A DNA stretch of 36,624 bases, taken from assembly GCF_025655475.1 (NCBI RefSeq), contig NZ_JAHTIK010000001.1, positions 1,416,177 through 1,452,800 on the forward strand, in the 5' to 3' direction. The stretch comes from Kitasatospora sp. DSM 101779 (lineage in GTDB: Bacteria > Actinomycetota > Actinomycetes > Streptomycetales > Streptomycetaceae). The notes under the pieces are model-generated. The model searched no databases. It saw only the letters and a program-made list of their open reading frames with translations, and was not told the origin of the DNA. Of the stretch, positions 15,590-22,981 are shown in pieces (position 1 is the first letter of the stretch; each line of letters opens with the position of its first letter). The position numbers and the translations under genes were made by a program.

Positions 15590-15902
15590 ATGAACACGTC
15601 CGCAGGGACTCCCGCTCCCCCCGGCGCACCAGGAGTTCGGCTCCGCCGCCGGGTTCGCCCCGCGCCGCCCGACCGGCGCCCGGGCGCCGCAGCAGACCCA
15701 GAGCTGGACGACCAGTGCGGCCGAGCAGGCCAGCGACGTGCTGAGCGGCCTGCGGGCCGTCGAAGTGCCGATGGCGGCCCTGCAGGCGGCGCTGCTGATT
15801 CTCACCGAGTTGGTCGCCCGACCGCACGAGAGCACCGAGATGCGGGAGGCGGCACGGGAGATCTGCGGCGTCTTCGCCGGGCTGACCGACCCGGCCCTCT
15901 GA
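15590..15902 (+). CDS. small hypothetical protein with an apparent +1 frameshift near the start
   Basis: From about 15621 to the TGA at 15900-15902 one frame has typical high GC at third positions and a protein-like translation, including HQEFGSAAGFAPRRP, then AAEQASDVLSGLRAVEVPMAALQAALLILTELV, and ends EICGVFAGLTDPAL. That frame has a stop at 15591-15593 and no ATG; its first usual start codon is GTG 15738. A plausible ATG (15590, MNTSAGTPAPPG) is in another frame. The two are joined if one base is skipped in the run of six Cs at 15617-15622. So either the gene is broken, or there is a base-count error, or a short product starts at GTG 15738. Family unknown; a C-terminal amphipathic helical region is visible. 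Confidence 0.45.
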
Positions 15903-15915
15903 GGCCCTCGGCCGT

Positions 15916-15940
15916 CGGCCGGGGCTCCGCACCCCGGCCG
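15916..15940. terminator. hairpin between the convergent small gene and the MarR gene
   Basis: CGGCCGGGG and CCCCGGCCG form a perfect 9-base stem around a 7-base loop, 14 bases after the small gene's stop and 18 bases after the end of the opposing MarR gene. It can serve both directions. Confidence 0.65.
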
Positions 15941-15958
15941 CCCCGCCGCGCCGGCGTC

Positions 15959-16468
15959 TCAGTGCTCCGGGTTCTCCACGATGGCGCGCAGGGCCGCGAG
16001 CAGCGGGGCCCGGTCGTCCGCGGCCACCGGGGAGACGAGGAGCCGGTCGACGATCCGGGCGTGCACCTCCGCGGCGCGGCCGAAGGCCTCGGCGCCCTCC
16101 GGGGTCGCGCCGACCAGGGTGATCCGGCGGTCCGCGGGCGAGGGGGCGCGCCGGACGAGGCCGGCCTGCTCCATGCGGTCGACCAGCCGGGTGGTGCCGC
16201 CGCTGGTCAGGGTGAGCCCTTCGGCGAGCTCCCGCTGCGGGATCCCCTCGCCGCGGGCACGGGCGAGCATCAGCAGCACCTCGAACATGGTGTGGCTGAG
16301 CCCGCACTCGGCCCGCATCGCGGTGTCCATGGCCCGGTCGAGGCGGGCTGCGGCGCGCAACAGCAGGCCGAGCTCGCGGACGGCCGGGCGTTCGGCGGCC
16401 GCGGCGAGTTCCGCCGCCGTCCGGCGGGCGCCGGACGGCGCGCCGCCCGCCTCCGGTGCGATCTCCAT
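15959..16468 (-). CDS. MarR-family transcriptional regulator
   Basis: From ATG 16468-16466 the protein has 169 residues. The winged helix-turn-helix is clear: CGLSHTMFEVLLMLARA, IPQRELAEGLTLTSGGTTRLVDRMEQAGLVRR, and the wing SPADRRITLVGATPEG, followed by dimerisation helices. An upstream ATG at 16498 would add ten residues but overlaps promoter sequence. MarR proteins are dimers that release DNA on binding phenolic or other small ligands. The gene is divergent from a drug-exporter gene, and the shared spacer contains a perfect palindrome, so it most likely represses that exporter and itself. Confidence 0.9.
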   Translation of the reverse strand: MEIAPEAGGAPSGARRTAAELAAAAERPAVRELGLLLRAAARLDRAMDTAMRAECGLSHTMFEVLLMLARARGEGIPQRELAEGLTLTSGGTTRLVDRMEQAGLVRRAPSPADRRITLVGATPEGAEAFGRAAEVHARIVDRLLVSPVAADDRAPLLAALRAIVENPEH

Positions 16469-16513
16469 GGCCGGTGAGTCTACTGATCGTTCCGGCACCG
16501 GCCCCGCCGAATC

Positions 16514-16525
16514 GACTGATCAGTC
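16514..16525. promoter_or_regulatory. palindrome GACTGATCAGTC, likely MarR operator
   Basis: The 12-bp perfect palindrome is centred in the MarR/MFS spacer. Related half-sites flank it: CTACTGATCG near 16478-16487 and GAGCAGTCAG at 16533-16542. It lies directly upstream of the exporter's -35 box. Confidence 0.65.
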
Positions 16526-16527
16526 AA

Positions 16528-16557
16528 TTGCTGAGCAGTCAGCTATCCGGCTACCCT
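16528..16557 (+). promoter_or_regulatory. promoter TTGCTG-18-TACCCT of the exporter gene
   Basis: The -35 TTGCTG (16528-16533) and -10 TACCCT (16552-16557) are 18 bases apart. The -35 begins three bases after the palindrome, so a bound MarR dimer would exclude RNA polymerase. Confidence 0.55.
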
Positions 16558-16623
16558 GTTCCGGCACTCCCGGCCCAGCACGCCACCCCGGGCCGACCGA
16601 CGGAGAAGACGGAGAAGACGCCG

Positions 16624-17922
16624 ATGACCCCCGCATCCGCCCGGCCGGTCACGCCGGCCGCAACCTCCCCCGCCGGCTCCGCAGCGCCGTCCGCCGCAGC
16701 GCCGCCCGCGGCAGTGCCCGGCCGCGGCCGGCGGCTCAGGCTGATCGTCGTGCTCGGCGCACTCTCCGCGTTCGGGCCGCTCTCCATCGACATGTACCTC
16801 CCGGCCCTCCCCGCCCTGGCCGGCGACCTCGGTGTGCGGGACGCCGACGTGCAGCTCACCCTGACCGCCTGCCTGCTCGGACTCGCCCTCGGCCAGCTGG
16901 TGGCCGGACCGCTCAGCGACCGCCGGGGCCGCCGCGGCCCGCTGCTGGTCGGCCTGGCCGGGTACGTCGCCGCGTCCGTCCTGTGCGCCGTGGCGCCGAA
17001 CGCCGAGATCCTCACCGCCGCCCGCCTGCTGCAGGGACTGGCCGGCGCCGCCGGCATCGTGATCAGCCGGGCGATCGTCCGCGACCTCTACGACGGCGTC
17101 GAGGCGGCCCGCTTCTTCTCGCTGCTGATGATGGTGAACGGCCTGGCGCCGATCCTCGCCCCGGTGGTCGGCGGCCAACTGCTGCGCTTCGCCGACTGGC
17201 GGGCGGTCTTCGCGGTGCTGGCCGCCGTCGGCGCCGTCCTGCTCGCGGCCGCGGTGCTCGCGCTGCCCGAGTCGCTGCCCGCGGAGCGGCGCAGCGGCGG
17301 CGGGCTGGCCCGGACGGTGCGCAGCTTCGGCGGGCTGCTCGCGGACCGCCGGTTCACGGGGTACGCGCTGTCCGCCGGGTCCGCCTTCGCCGCGATGTTC
17401 GCGTACATCTCCGGATCCTCGTTCGTACTGCAGCAGGTGTACGGGCTGGACGCGCAGCAGTTCGGCCTGGTGTTCGCCGGCAATGCGCTGGGCCTGGTGC
17501 TGTTGGGCCAGGTGAATGCGCGGCTGCTGCGCACCCGGGCCCCGCAGGTGATGCTGCGCGCGGGTCTGGCGGTGTCGGCGGCGGGTGGGGCCGGGCTGCT
17601 GGTGGCGGTCGTCGGGGGCCTGGGGCTGTGGGCGGTGTGCGGCTCGCTGTTCCTGGTGGTGTCGGCGGTGGGTCTGGTCATGCCGAACTCGACGGCGCTC
17701 GCGCTCTCGGGCCGGGAGAACGCCGGTACCGCGTCGGCGCTGCTGGGGCTGCTGCAGTTCGCGCTGGGCGGGCTGGCCGCGCCGCTGGTCGGCCTCGGCG
17801 GTTCCGGCTCGGCACTGCCGATGGCGGTGGTGATCGCCGGTTTCGCGGGGGCCGCGGTGCTGGTGCACGCGCTCTGGCTGCCGCGTCCGGACACGGTCGC
17901 CGCAGCCCCGGCGTCGCTCTGA
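16624..17922 (+). CDS. MFS multidrug exporter, Bcr/CflA type
   Basis: The 432-residue protein begins with a flexible Ala/Pro-rich cytoplasmic tail of about 35 residues, then 12 predicted membrane helices. Family marks are LSIDMYLPALPALAGDLGV after helix 1, QLTLTACLLGLALGQLVAGPLSDRRGRRGPLL (motif A) and RLLQGLAGAAGIVISRAIVRDL in helix 4. Bcr/CflA proteins expel antibiotics such as bicyclomycin, sulfonamides or chloramphenicol by proton antiport; the substrate here is unknown. ATG 16624 follows GGAG at 16611. It is the divergent partner and probable target of the MarR regulator. The stop is 29 bases from the end of the convergent AhpD-like gene. Confidence 0.9.
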   Translation: MTPASARPVTPAATSPAGSAAPSAAAPPAAVPGRGRRLRLIVVLGALSAFGPLSIDMYLPALPALAGDLGVRDADVQLTLTACLLGLALGQLVAGPLSDRRGRRGPLLVGLAGYVAASVLCAVAPNAEILTAARLLQGLAGAAGIVISRAIVRDLYDGVEAARFFSLLMMVNGLAPILAPVVGGQLLRFADWRAVFAVLAAVGAVLLAAAVLALPESLPAERRSGGGLARTVRSFGGLLADRRFTGYALSAGSAFAAMFAYISGSSFVLQQVYGLDAQQFGLVFAGNALGLVLLGQVNARLLRTRAPQVMLRAGLAVSAAGGAGLLVAVVGGLGLWAVCGSLFLVVSAVGLVMPNSTALALSGRENAGTASALLGLLQFALGGLAAPLVGLGGSGSALPMAVVIAGFAGAAVLVHALWLPRPDTVAAAPASL

Positions 17923-17951
17923 CGCCCGGCCGGGCGACCGCCCGTCCGCGG

Positions 17952-18388
17952 CTACCAGCTGTCGCCGGCCGGCGGGTGGTGGCGTTGAGCCGGTTGAGGA
18001 GGTCGGTCACGCCGATCACGAGGATCAGCGAGGCGAGCTGCCGCTCGTCGTAGTGCGCGGCGGCCGTGTTCCAGATGTCGTCCGGGACGGGATCGGCGCG
18101 GCCGGCGAGCCGGGTGGCCGCCTCGGTGAGGGCGAGGGCGGCGCACTCGGTCTCGCTGAAGCAGGGGGCCTCCCGCCAGGCGGCGACCGCGTGCAGCCGT
18201 TCGTCGCTCTCGCCGGCCTTGCCCGCGGCGATCGTCCCGCCGACGACGCGGTGGCTGGAGCCGTTGATCTGGCTCGCCCGCAGGTGGACGAGGTCGAGCG
18301 TGCTCTCGGCTACGCCTCCCTTCTTCGCCGCCTCGAGGCCGCCGAGGACGGCCGGCAGGGCCTCGGTCACCGTGGCCGGGTTCTGCAT
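17952..18388 (-). CDS. carboxymuconolactone decarboxylase/AhpD-fold protein without CxxC, frameshifted at its C-terminus
   Basis: The translation from ATG 18388 is MQNPATVTEALPAVLGG and then STLDLVHLRASQING, AGESDERLHAVAAWREAPCF, LALTEAATRL and LLNRLNATTRRPA. It is a standard single-domain AhpD-like protein of about 145 residues. In the usual sequence ING is followed by C-S-V-C and a His at equivalent positions; here the stretch is SSHRVVGG, so both redox cysteines are absent while spacing is kept. After RRPA the expected ending GDSW-stop is present but in another frame (TAG at 17954-17952). Loss of one CCGG unit in the local CCGG repeat at about 17964-17974 would explain this. As sequenced, the frame runs on antisense into the exporter gene to 17678. 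Peroxidase activity is unlikely. Confidence 0.75.
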
Positions 18389-18466
18389 CCGTGCCGCGTT
18401 TCTGTGCTCCTTCGCGTTCGTTCGCCGTCGTGCCTGCTTGGGAACCGCTCCGGCGGCCGGGCGGCG

Positions 18467-18565
18467 GCGGATGTGACGGCCGGTTGTGTCGGCACGGTCG
18501 TGGGCGCGGATGTGACGGCGCGGTCGGTGGTGCGCGCGCAATCCGCACGGGTTTGCGCGTGCGGA
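18467..18565. promoter_or_regulatory. divergent spacer with a 14-bp direct repeat and a 7-bp dyad
   Basis: GCGGATGTGACGGC occurs at 18467-18480 and again at 18506-18519. The dyad TCCGCAC/GTGCGGA (18542-18548 and 18559-18565) has a 10-base centre GGGTTTGCGC. Both lie between the divergent AhpD-like and SRPBCC genes and could bind a regulator. TGTGAC resembles a CRP half-site, which is only suggestive. Confidence 0.4.
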
Positions 18566-18640
18566 CACGGCCGCGTCTTTTGCGGGGCTGCCCGGGCCGG
18601 GGGCAGGCTGGATGCGGGAGCCGAGAAGGCGAGGAGAGCG

Positions 18641-19078
18641 ATGAGCACCCTTGAGGAGCAGATCGAGATCGGTGCCCCGGCCGAGGCGACCTGGGACCAG
18701 CTGCACCGGATCGCCGACTACCCCCGCTTCGTCGAGGGCGTCCTGCACGCCTCCGCCCGTGGCAGCCACCGCGCCCACCTGGACGTCGCGGTGGACGGCG
18801 GCCACCGGGAGTTCGACGCGTTCTTCACCGACCGCGGCCACAACCGGGTGATGACCTGGGAGACGGTGGACGAGCCGCACCTGCGCGGCACCTTCGCGCT
18901 GCGCCCGCTGGACGAGCGCCGCACCCAGGTGCAGGTGCGGATCGAGTACGAGCCGTCCGCGGTGGAGGAGCTGTTCGGCGGTGCGCCGCACGGCTTCGCG
19001 CTGGCCAGCGCGATCGAGCGGACCGTCCGGACCGATCTGGAGCAGCTGCGCGACCTGGTCGAGCGCGGCGTGCGGTGA
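18641..19078 (+). CDS. SRPBCC (START/polyketide-cyclase-like) family protein
   Basis: The 145-residue protein begins MSTLEEQIEIGAPAEATWDQLHRIADYPRFVEGV, the N-terminal strand and helix of SRPBCC folds with the typical A-x-x-x-W/V-W-x-x-L-x-D-x-x-x-Y-P pattern. The central strands include VMTWETVDEPHLRGTFALRPLDERRTQVQVRIEYEP, and the long C-terminal helix is RTVRTDLEQLRDLVERG. Such proteins bind hydrophobic small ligands; many are annotated as cyclases without a known substrate. There is no polyketide synthase here, so a cyclase role is not supported. GAGGAGAG precedes ATG 18641. It ends 12 bases from the convergent SpoIIE-type gene. Confidence 0.85.
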   Translation: MSTLEEQIEIGAPAEATWDQLHRIADYPRFVEGVLHASARGSHRAHLDVAVDGGHREFDAFFTDRGHNRVMTWETVDEPHLRGTFALRPLDERRTQVQVRIEYEPSAVEELFGGAPHGFALASAIERTVRTDLEQLRDLVERGVR

Positions 19079-19090
19079 ACGGCGTCGGGG

Positions 19091-21778
19091 TCAGGGCAGC
19101 AGCTGCTCGGCCCAGATGACCTTGCCGGTGTCGGTGTAGCGGGTGCCCCAGCGCTCCGCGAACTGGGCGACGAGGAACAGGCCGCGGCCACCCTCGTCGG
19201 TGCTGGCGGCGTACTTGAGGTGCGGGGAGGTGCTGCTGCTGTCGGAGACCTCGCAGATCAGCGTGCGGTCGCGGAGCAGCCGGACGCGGATCGGCCCCCC
19301 GCCGTAGCGGATCGCGTTGGTGACGAGCTCGCTGAGGATGAGTTCGGTGGTGAAGGCGAGGTCCTCCAGGCCCCACTGCTCGAGGCGGCGGCTGATCTCG
19401 CCGCGGACGCCGGAGACGGCGCTGGGGTCCTCCGGGACGTCCCAGGCGGCGACGTTCTCGGCCGGCAGGGCGCGGGTGCGGGCGACGAGCAGGGCGATGT
19501 CGTCGGTGGGGCTGGCCGGGAGCATGGCCTCCAGCACGGAGTCGCAGGTCTTCTCCGGTGTCAGGCCGGGCCGGGCGGCGAGCGCGGCGCGCAGGAGTTC
19601 CAGGCCCTCGTCGATGTCGCGCTGGCGGTCCTCGACCAGGCCGTCGGTGTAGAGGACGAGGTGGCTGCCCTCGGGCAGGTCGATGTCGACGGCCTCGAAG
19701 GGCATACCCACCAGGCCGAGCGGGGCGCCTGCCGGGAGCTCGGGGAACTCGACGCTGCCGTCGGGGTGGGCGACGGCCGGCAGCAGGTGGCCGGCGCGGG
19801 CCATGGTGCAGCGCAGCGCGACGGGGTCGTAGATGGCGTAGAGGCAGGTGGCGCCGGTGATGGGGGCGTCGCCGTCGAGGGAGGCGTCCTGGTCGAGGCG
19901 GTTGACGAGGTCGTCGAGGTGGCCGAGGAGTTCGTCGGGGGGCAGGTCGAGGGCGGAGAAGGTGTGGACGGCGGTGCGCAGCCGTCCCATGGTGGCGGCG
20001 GCGTGCAGGCCGTGGCCGACGACGTCGCCGACGACCAGGGCGACCCGGGCGCCGGAGAGCGGGATCACGTCGAACCAGTCGCCGCCCACGCCGGCCTGGG
20101 CGGGCAGGTAGCGGTAGGCGAGGTCCAGGGCGCTCTGCTCGGGCAGGCCACCGGGCAGCAGGCTGTGCTGCAGGGTGACGGCCATGGCGTGTTCGCGGGT
20201 GTAGCGGCGGGCGTTGTCGATGCACAGGGCGGCCCGGGCGACGAGTTCCTCGGCGACGGAGCGGTCGTCCTCGTCGAACGGTTCGGGGCGGTCGGAGCGC
20301 CAGAAGCTGGCCATGCCGAGCACCACGCCGCGGGCCTGCAGGGGCACCGTGAGCAGGGCGTGCACGCCGTAGTTCTGCACGCCGGTGGCGCGGTCGGGGT
20401 GGTAGTTCTGCCAGGCCGCGAAGGCAGCGGTGAGGTCGGGTTCGAGGACGGCGTCGCCGGAGGCCATGGCGCGGGCCCGCGGGGTGTCGGGGACGAGCGG
20501 GACGGGCTCGCCGACGGGGATGAACGGGGAGTCGGGGCGGACGCCGCTGTGTCCGGCGCGGAACATCACGGAGGGCATGCCGCCGGGTTCGTCGCCGCGC
20601 AGCACGGGTTCGGCGAGGTCGACGGTGACGAAGTCGGCGAAGACGGGGACGGCCGCGTCGGCGAGTTCCTGGGCGGTGCGGGCGACGTCGAGGCTGGTGC
20701 CGATCCGCCCGCTGGCGTCGTAGAGCAGCTTGAGGCGCAGTCCGGCGAGTTCGGCGCGGCCGGAGAGGGCCTGCAGTTCGGTGGAGTCGCGGAGGGTGAC
20801 GACCCGGCCGGGCGGTCCGCCGTGGATGTCGGTGGCGCGGACGTTGACGGCGAGCAGCCGTTCGCCGGCGCTGACCACCCGGTCGGTGACCGTCTCGCCG
20901 GAGATCAGCAGGTCGGCGAGCGGGCGGTCGAGGCCGAGGGAGGCGACCTTGCGGCCCTCGGCGGCGGCGGGCAGCGGCAGCAGGCGGCGGGCTTCGTCGT
21001 TGGCGAGCAGGATCGTCCCGGAGCCGTCGAGGATGAGGACGCCCTCGCGGACGGCGTGCAGCACCGCGTCGTGGTGCTCGTACATCCGGGTCATCTCGGC
21101 GGGGCCGAGGCCGCGGGTCTGGCGGCGCAGGCGGCGGCCGACCAGGGCGGTGCCGATGGTGGCGAGGGTGAGGGCGCCGGCCGCGGTGGCGAGCAGCAGC
21201 GGCAGCTGCTGGTCCGCGGTGTCGGCGATCTTGGCCTTGCGGACGCCGGCCGAGACGATGCCGACGACGGTGCCGTCGGGTTCCTTCACGGGGACGGTGG
21301 CCTGGACGAGCGGTCCGATGGTGCCGTTGACGCTCTCGATGACGGTGTTGCCGGCGAGTGCGGGGGCGATGGTGCCGACGAACTTCTTGCCGATCCGGTC
21401 GGGCATGGGGTGGGTGTAGCGGATGCCCTCGGTGTTCATCACGACGATGAAGTCCACGCCCGAGGTGACCCGTGCGGCCTCGGCCCGGGGCTGCAGGAGG
21501 ACGGTGGGTTGCGGCGTGCTGAGGGCCTCGATGATGCCGGGCGAGTTGGCGAAGGTCTGGGCGACGGCGAGCGAGCGGTTGGCGGCCTCGCGGGAGACGT
21601 CGCGGCGGGACTGCAGCACCAGTTCGACGCCGGCGGCGACGACCAGGAGCAGCACGATCACCACCTGGAGGACGAACACCTGGCCTGCGACGGAGCGCAT
21701 TCGCAACGCCGACCACGGACGTCGACCGGTGGAGTCGGGGACCGACGGGGCCCGGGATCGGTCCCTGAATCGGACCAT
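19091..21778 (-). CDS. membrane sensor with PAS, GAF, SpoIIE phosphatase and HATPase (anti-sigma kinase) domains
   Basis: From ATG 21778 the protein has 895 residues. A first membrane helix (VFVLQVVIVLLLVVAAGVELVL) and a second (LPLLLATAAGALTLATIGTAL) enclose an extracytoplasmic sensor of about 140 residues. Its MNTEGIRYTHPMPDRIGKKFVG segment resembles the CitA/DcuS-type PDC sensor. PAS (about 235-345) and GAF (about 360-530) follow. The PP2C/SpoIIE phosphatase has GGDWFDVIPL, VVGDVVGHG, MARAGHLLPA, LVLYTDGLVED and TDDIALLVAR. The C-terminal RsbW-like ATPase has LILSELVTNAIRYG and GGRGLFLVAQFAERWG. Such proteins control anti-sigma-factor antagonists by phosphorylation and dephosphorylation. 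A GTG start at 21832 would add 18 residues; neither start has a good Shine-Dalgarno. Confidence 0.92.
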   Translation of the reverse strand: MVRFRDRSRAPSVPDSTGRRPWSALRMRSVAGQVFVLQVVIVLLLVVAAGVELVLQSRRDVSREAANRSLAVAQTFANSPGIIEALSTPQPTVLLQPRAEAARVTSGVDFIVVMNTEGIRYTHPMPDRIGKKFVGTIAPALAGNTVIESVNGTIGPLVQATVPVKEPDGTVVGIVSAGVRKAKIADTADQQLPLLLATAAGALTLATIGTALVGRRLRRQTRGLGPAEMTRMYEHHDAVLHAVREGVLILDGSGTILLANDEARRLLPLPAAAEGRKVASLGLDRPLADLLISGETVTDRVVSAGERLLAVNVRATDIHGGPPGRVVTLRDSTELQALSGRAELAGLRLKLLYDASGRIGTSLDVARTAQELADAAVPVFADFVTVDLAEPVLRGDEPGGMPSVMFRAGHSGVRPDSPFIPVGEPVPLVPDTPRARAMASGDAVLEPDLTAAFAAWQNYHPDRATGVQNYGVHALLTVPLQARGVVLGMASFWRSDRPEPFDEDDRSVAEELVARAALCIDNARRYTREHAMAVTLQHSLLPGGLPEQSALDLAYRYLPAQAGVGGDWFDVIPLSGARVALVVGDVVGHGLHAAATMGRLRTAVHTFSALDLPPDELLGHLDDLVNRLDQDASLDGDAPITGATCLYAIYDPVALRCTMARAGHLLPAVAHPDGSVEFPELPAGAPLGLVGMPFEAVDIDLPEGSHLVLYTDGLVEDRQRDIDEGLELLRAALAARPGLTPEKTCDSVLEAMLPASPTDDIALLVARTRALPAENVAAWDVPEDPSAVSGVRGEISRRLEQWGLEDLAFTTELILSELVTNAIRYGGGPIRVRLLRDRTLICEVSDSSSTSPHLKYAASTDEGGRGLFLVAQFAERWGTRYTDTGKVIWAEQLLP

Positions 21779-21972
21779 ATGCCCATGTGTACCCCGGGCT
21801 GCCCCGCCGGGCCAAGAGGTGAGCGCGGTCACATCGCAGGACGGACCGGCCGGTCACGCAGGGTGCGGGCGTGCGGGCAGGCCGTCCGCGCACCCCGCGG
21901 GGCGGGCCGGTGTGCGCCGGCGCCGGTCCGTCCGCACACGGAGCGTGACGGGGCCGGGCGGGCCGAAGGCCG

Positions 21973-22236
21973 TCAGTAGATGAGGTAGTTGGGCCGGTGG
22001 CCCTCGTCGGCGATCTCGCCGTCGGCGACCGAGCGCAGCTTGCGGGAGAGTTCGTCGAGTGCGCGGGAGGCGGCCACCTCCTCGCCGATCCGGGCCAGGG
22101 GTCGGTCGTCGCGGCTCTTCACCGCTTCGCCGTGGCCGCTCAGGCCGGGTGCGTGCGAGCCGCGCAGCCGGGCGTCGCAGGCGGTGTTGACACCGTCCTC
22201 CTCGAAGACCAGCTCGATGTCCCACTGGTTGTGCAT
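21973..22236 (-). CDS. DUF1876 family small protein
   Basis: This 87-residue protein begins MHNQWDIELVFEEDGVNTACDARLRG and continues with GHGEAVKSRDDRPLARIGEEVAASRALDELSRKLRSVADGEI, ending GHRPNYLIY. This strand-helix pattern with the G-x-G-x-A-x-R-x-P-x-D start of the middle section matches the actinobacterial DUF1876 proteins (dsRBD-like fold). The function of the family is unknown. The start at ATG 22236 is fixed by a perfect AGGAGGTG Shine-Dalgarno; the longer frame to 22344 is rejected. It stands alone, with about 180 bases to the divergent TPR gene. Confidence 0.85.
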   Translation of the reverse strand: MHNQWDIELVFEEDGVNTACDARLRGSHAPGLSGHGEAVKSRDDRPLARIGEEVAASRALDELSRKLRSVADGEIADEGHRPNYLIY

Positions 22237-22417
22237 CGCGCACCTCCTCGCGGCGGCCCCGTTTCCAGCGTGCGCCCACGGGCGGCGGCGGGACAACCCG
22301 GGGCCCGGCCGCCCGGCCGGCGCCGTGGGGGGGAATGCCGCCATGTTGGTGAACGTTCAACCGATCGGTCCCCACGGACCGGAGGAGCGACCGACACGCA
22401 CCGAGAGGAGTCGCACG

Positions 22418-22780
22418 GTGTTCCACGAGTACCTGGCGGGCGAGACCGCCGAGCAGTGGCGCTGGGCCGGGCTGTACTTCGACGCGAAGGAGTACGCCGA
22501 GGCGGCGAAGCTGCTCGCGCCGGTGGTCGAGCAGCACCCGGAGCAGGTCGGCCCGCGACTGCTGCTGGCCCGCGCCTACTACCACTCCGCCCAGCTGGGG
22601 CGGGCCGAGGAGCAGCTGCGCGAGGTGGTGACACGCGACCCGGTGGAGCAGTACGCGCACCTGATGCTCGGGCGGACCCTGGAGCGCCAGGGCCGGCCGG
22701 CGGAGGCCGCGCGGTGGCTCCGGCTGGCGGAGGCCCTGGACGGCCCGGCCGGGCAGGACCCGGCGACGGCCGGGGGGTGA
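22418..22780 (+). CDS. small tetratricopeptide-repeat protein
   Basis: The 120-residue product has about three TPR units: the first around AEQWRWAGLYFDAKEYAEAAKLLAPVVEQHP, the second PRLLLARAYYHSAQLGRAEEQLREVVTRDP and the third YAHLMLGRTLERQGRPAEAARWLRLAEAL. TPR arrays bind protein partners; no catalytic motif is present. GAGAGGAG at 22403-22410 sets the GTG start at 22418, and the longer frame from 21989 lies over the divergent DUF1876 gene. No signal peptide is seen, so it is cytoplasmic. Single-gene TPR proteins of this size are common in Streptomyces but have no defined role. Confidence 0.85.
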   Translation: MFHEYLAGETAEQWRWAGLYFDAKEYAEAAKLLAPVVEQHPEQVGPRLLLARAYYHSAQLGRAEEQLREVVTRDPVEQYAHLMLGRTLERQGRPAEAARWLRLAEALDGPAGQDPATAGG

Positions 22781-22918
22781 CGCCGACCGGGTGACGGATC
22801 GGGGCCCCTCGGCAGCGGTCGGGCGGCGGTCCGGGCGGTGGGGGTGCAGCAGGTGTCGGCCGGTCGGCCGAAGGCGTCCTTGCATGGACACGTCATCAAG
22901 GTGACACTGAGGCGCGCC

Positions 22919-22947
22919 TGACGGAGGGTCGAACCGACCCTCCGTCA
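22919..22947 (+). repeat. perfect 13-bp inverted repeat upstream of the M1 peptidase gene
   Basis: TGACGGAGGGTCG (22919-22931) and its exact complement (22935-22947) enclose the 3-base loop AAC. It ends 34 bases before the GTG start. A possible promoter TTGCAT-17-GACACT lies at 22880-22908, which would place the hairpin at the very 5' end of the peptidase mRNA. It may otherwise terminate the TPR gene 138 bases upstream. Confidence 0.6.
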
Positions 22948-22981
22948 CCCGACTGCACCCCGACCGCACTGGAGGACCCCT

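Noticed and set aside
15348..15593. An ATG-started plus-strand frame directly after the second CebR-like box
   Set aside because: The translation is Arg/Pro/Ala-rich with no protein-like periodicity; the ATG overlaps a possible -10 (TATGCT).
11365..15597. A 1410-residue open frame on the minus strand across the carboxylase and binding-protein genes
   Set aside because: It is antisense to two well-identified genes and arises from their GC-biased codon use; the translation is low-complexity without domains.
18641..19078. Polyketide cyclase role for the SRPBCC protein
   Set aside because: No polyketide synthase or related gene is nearby and the fold is used for many ligands.
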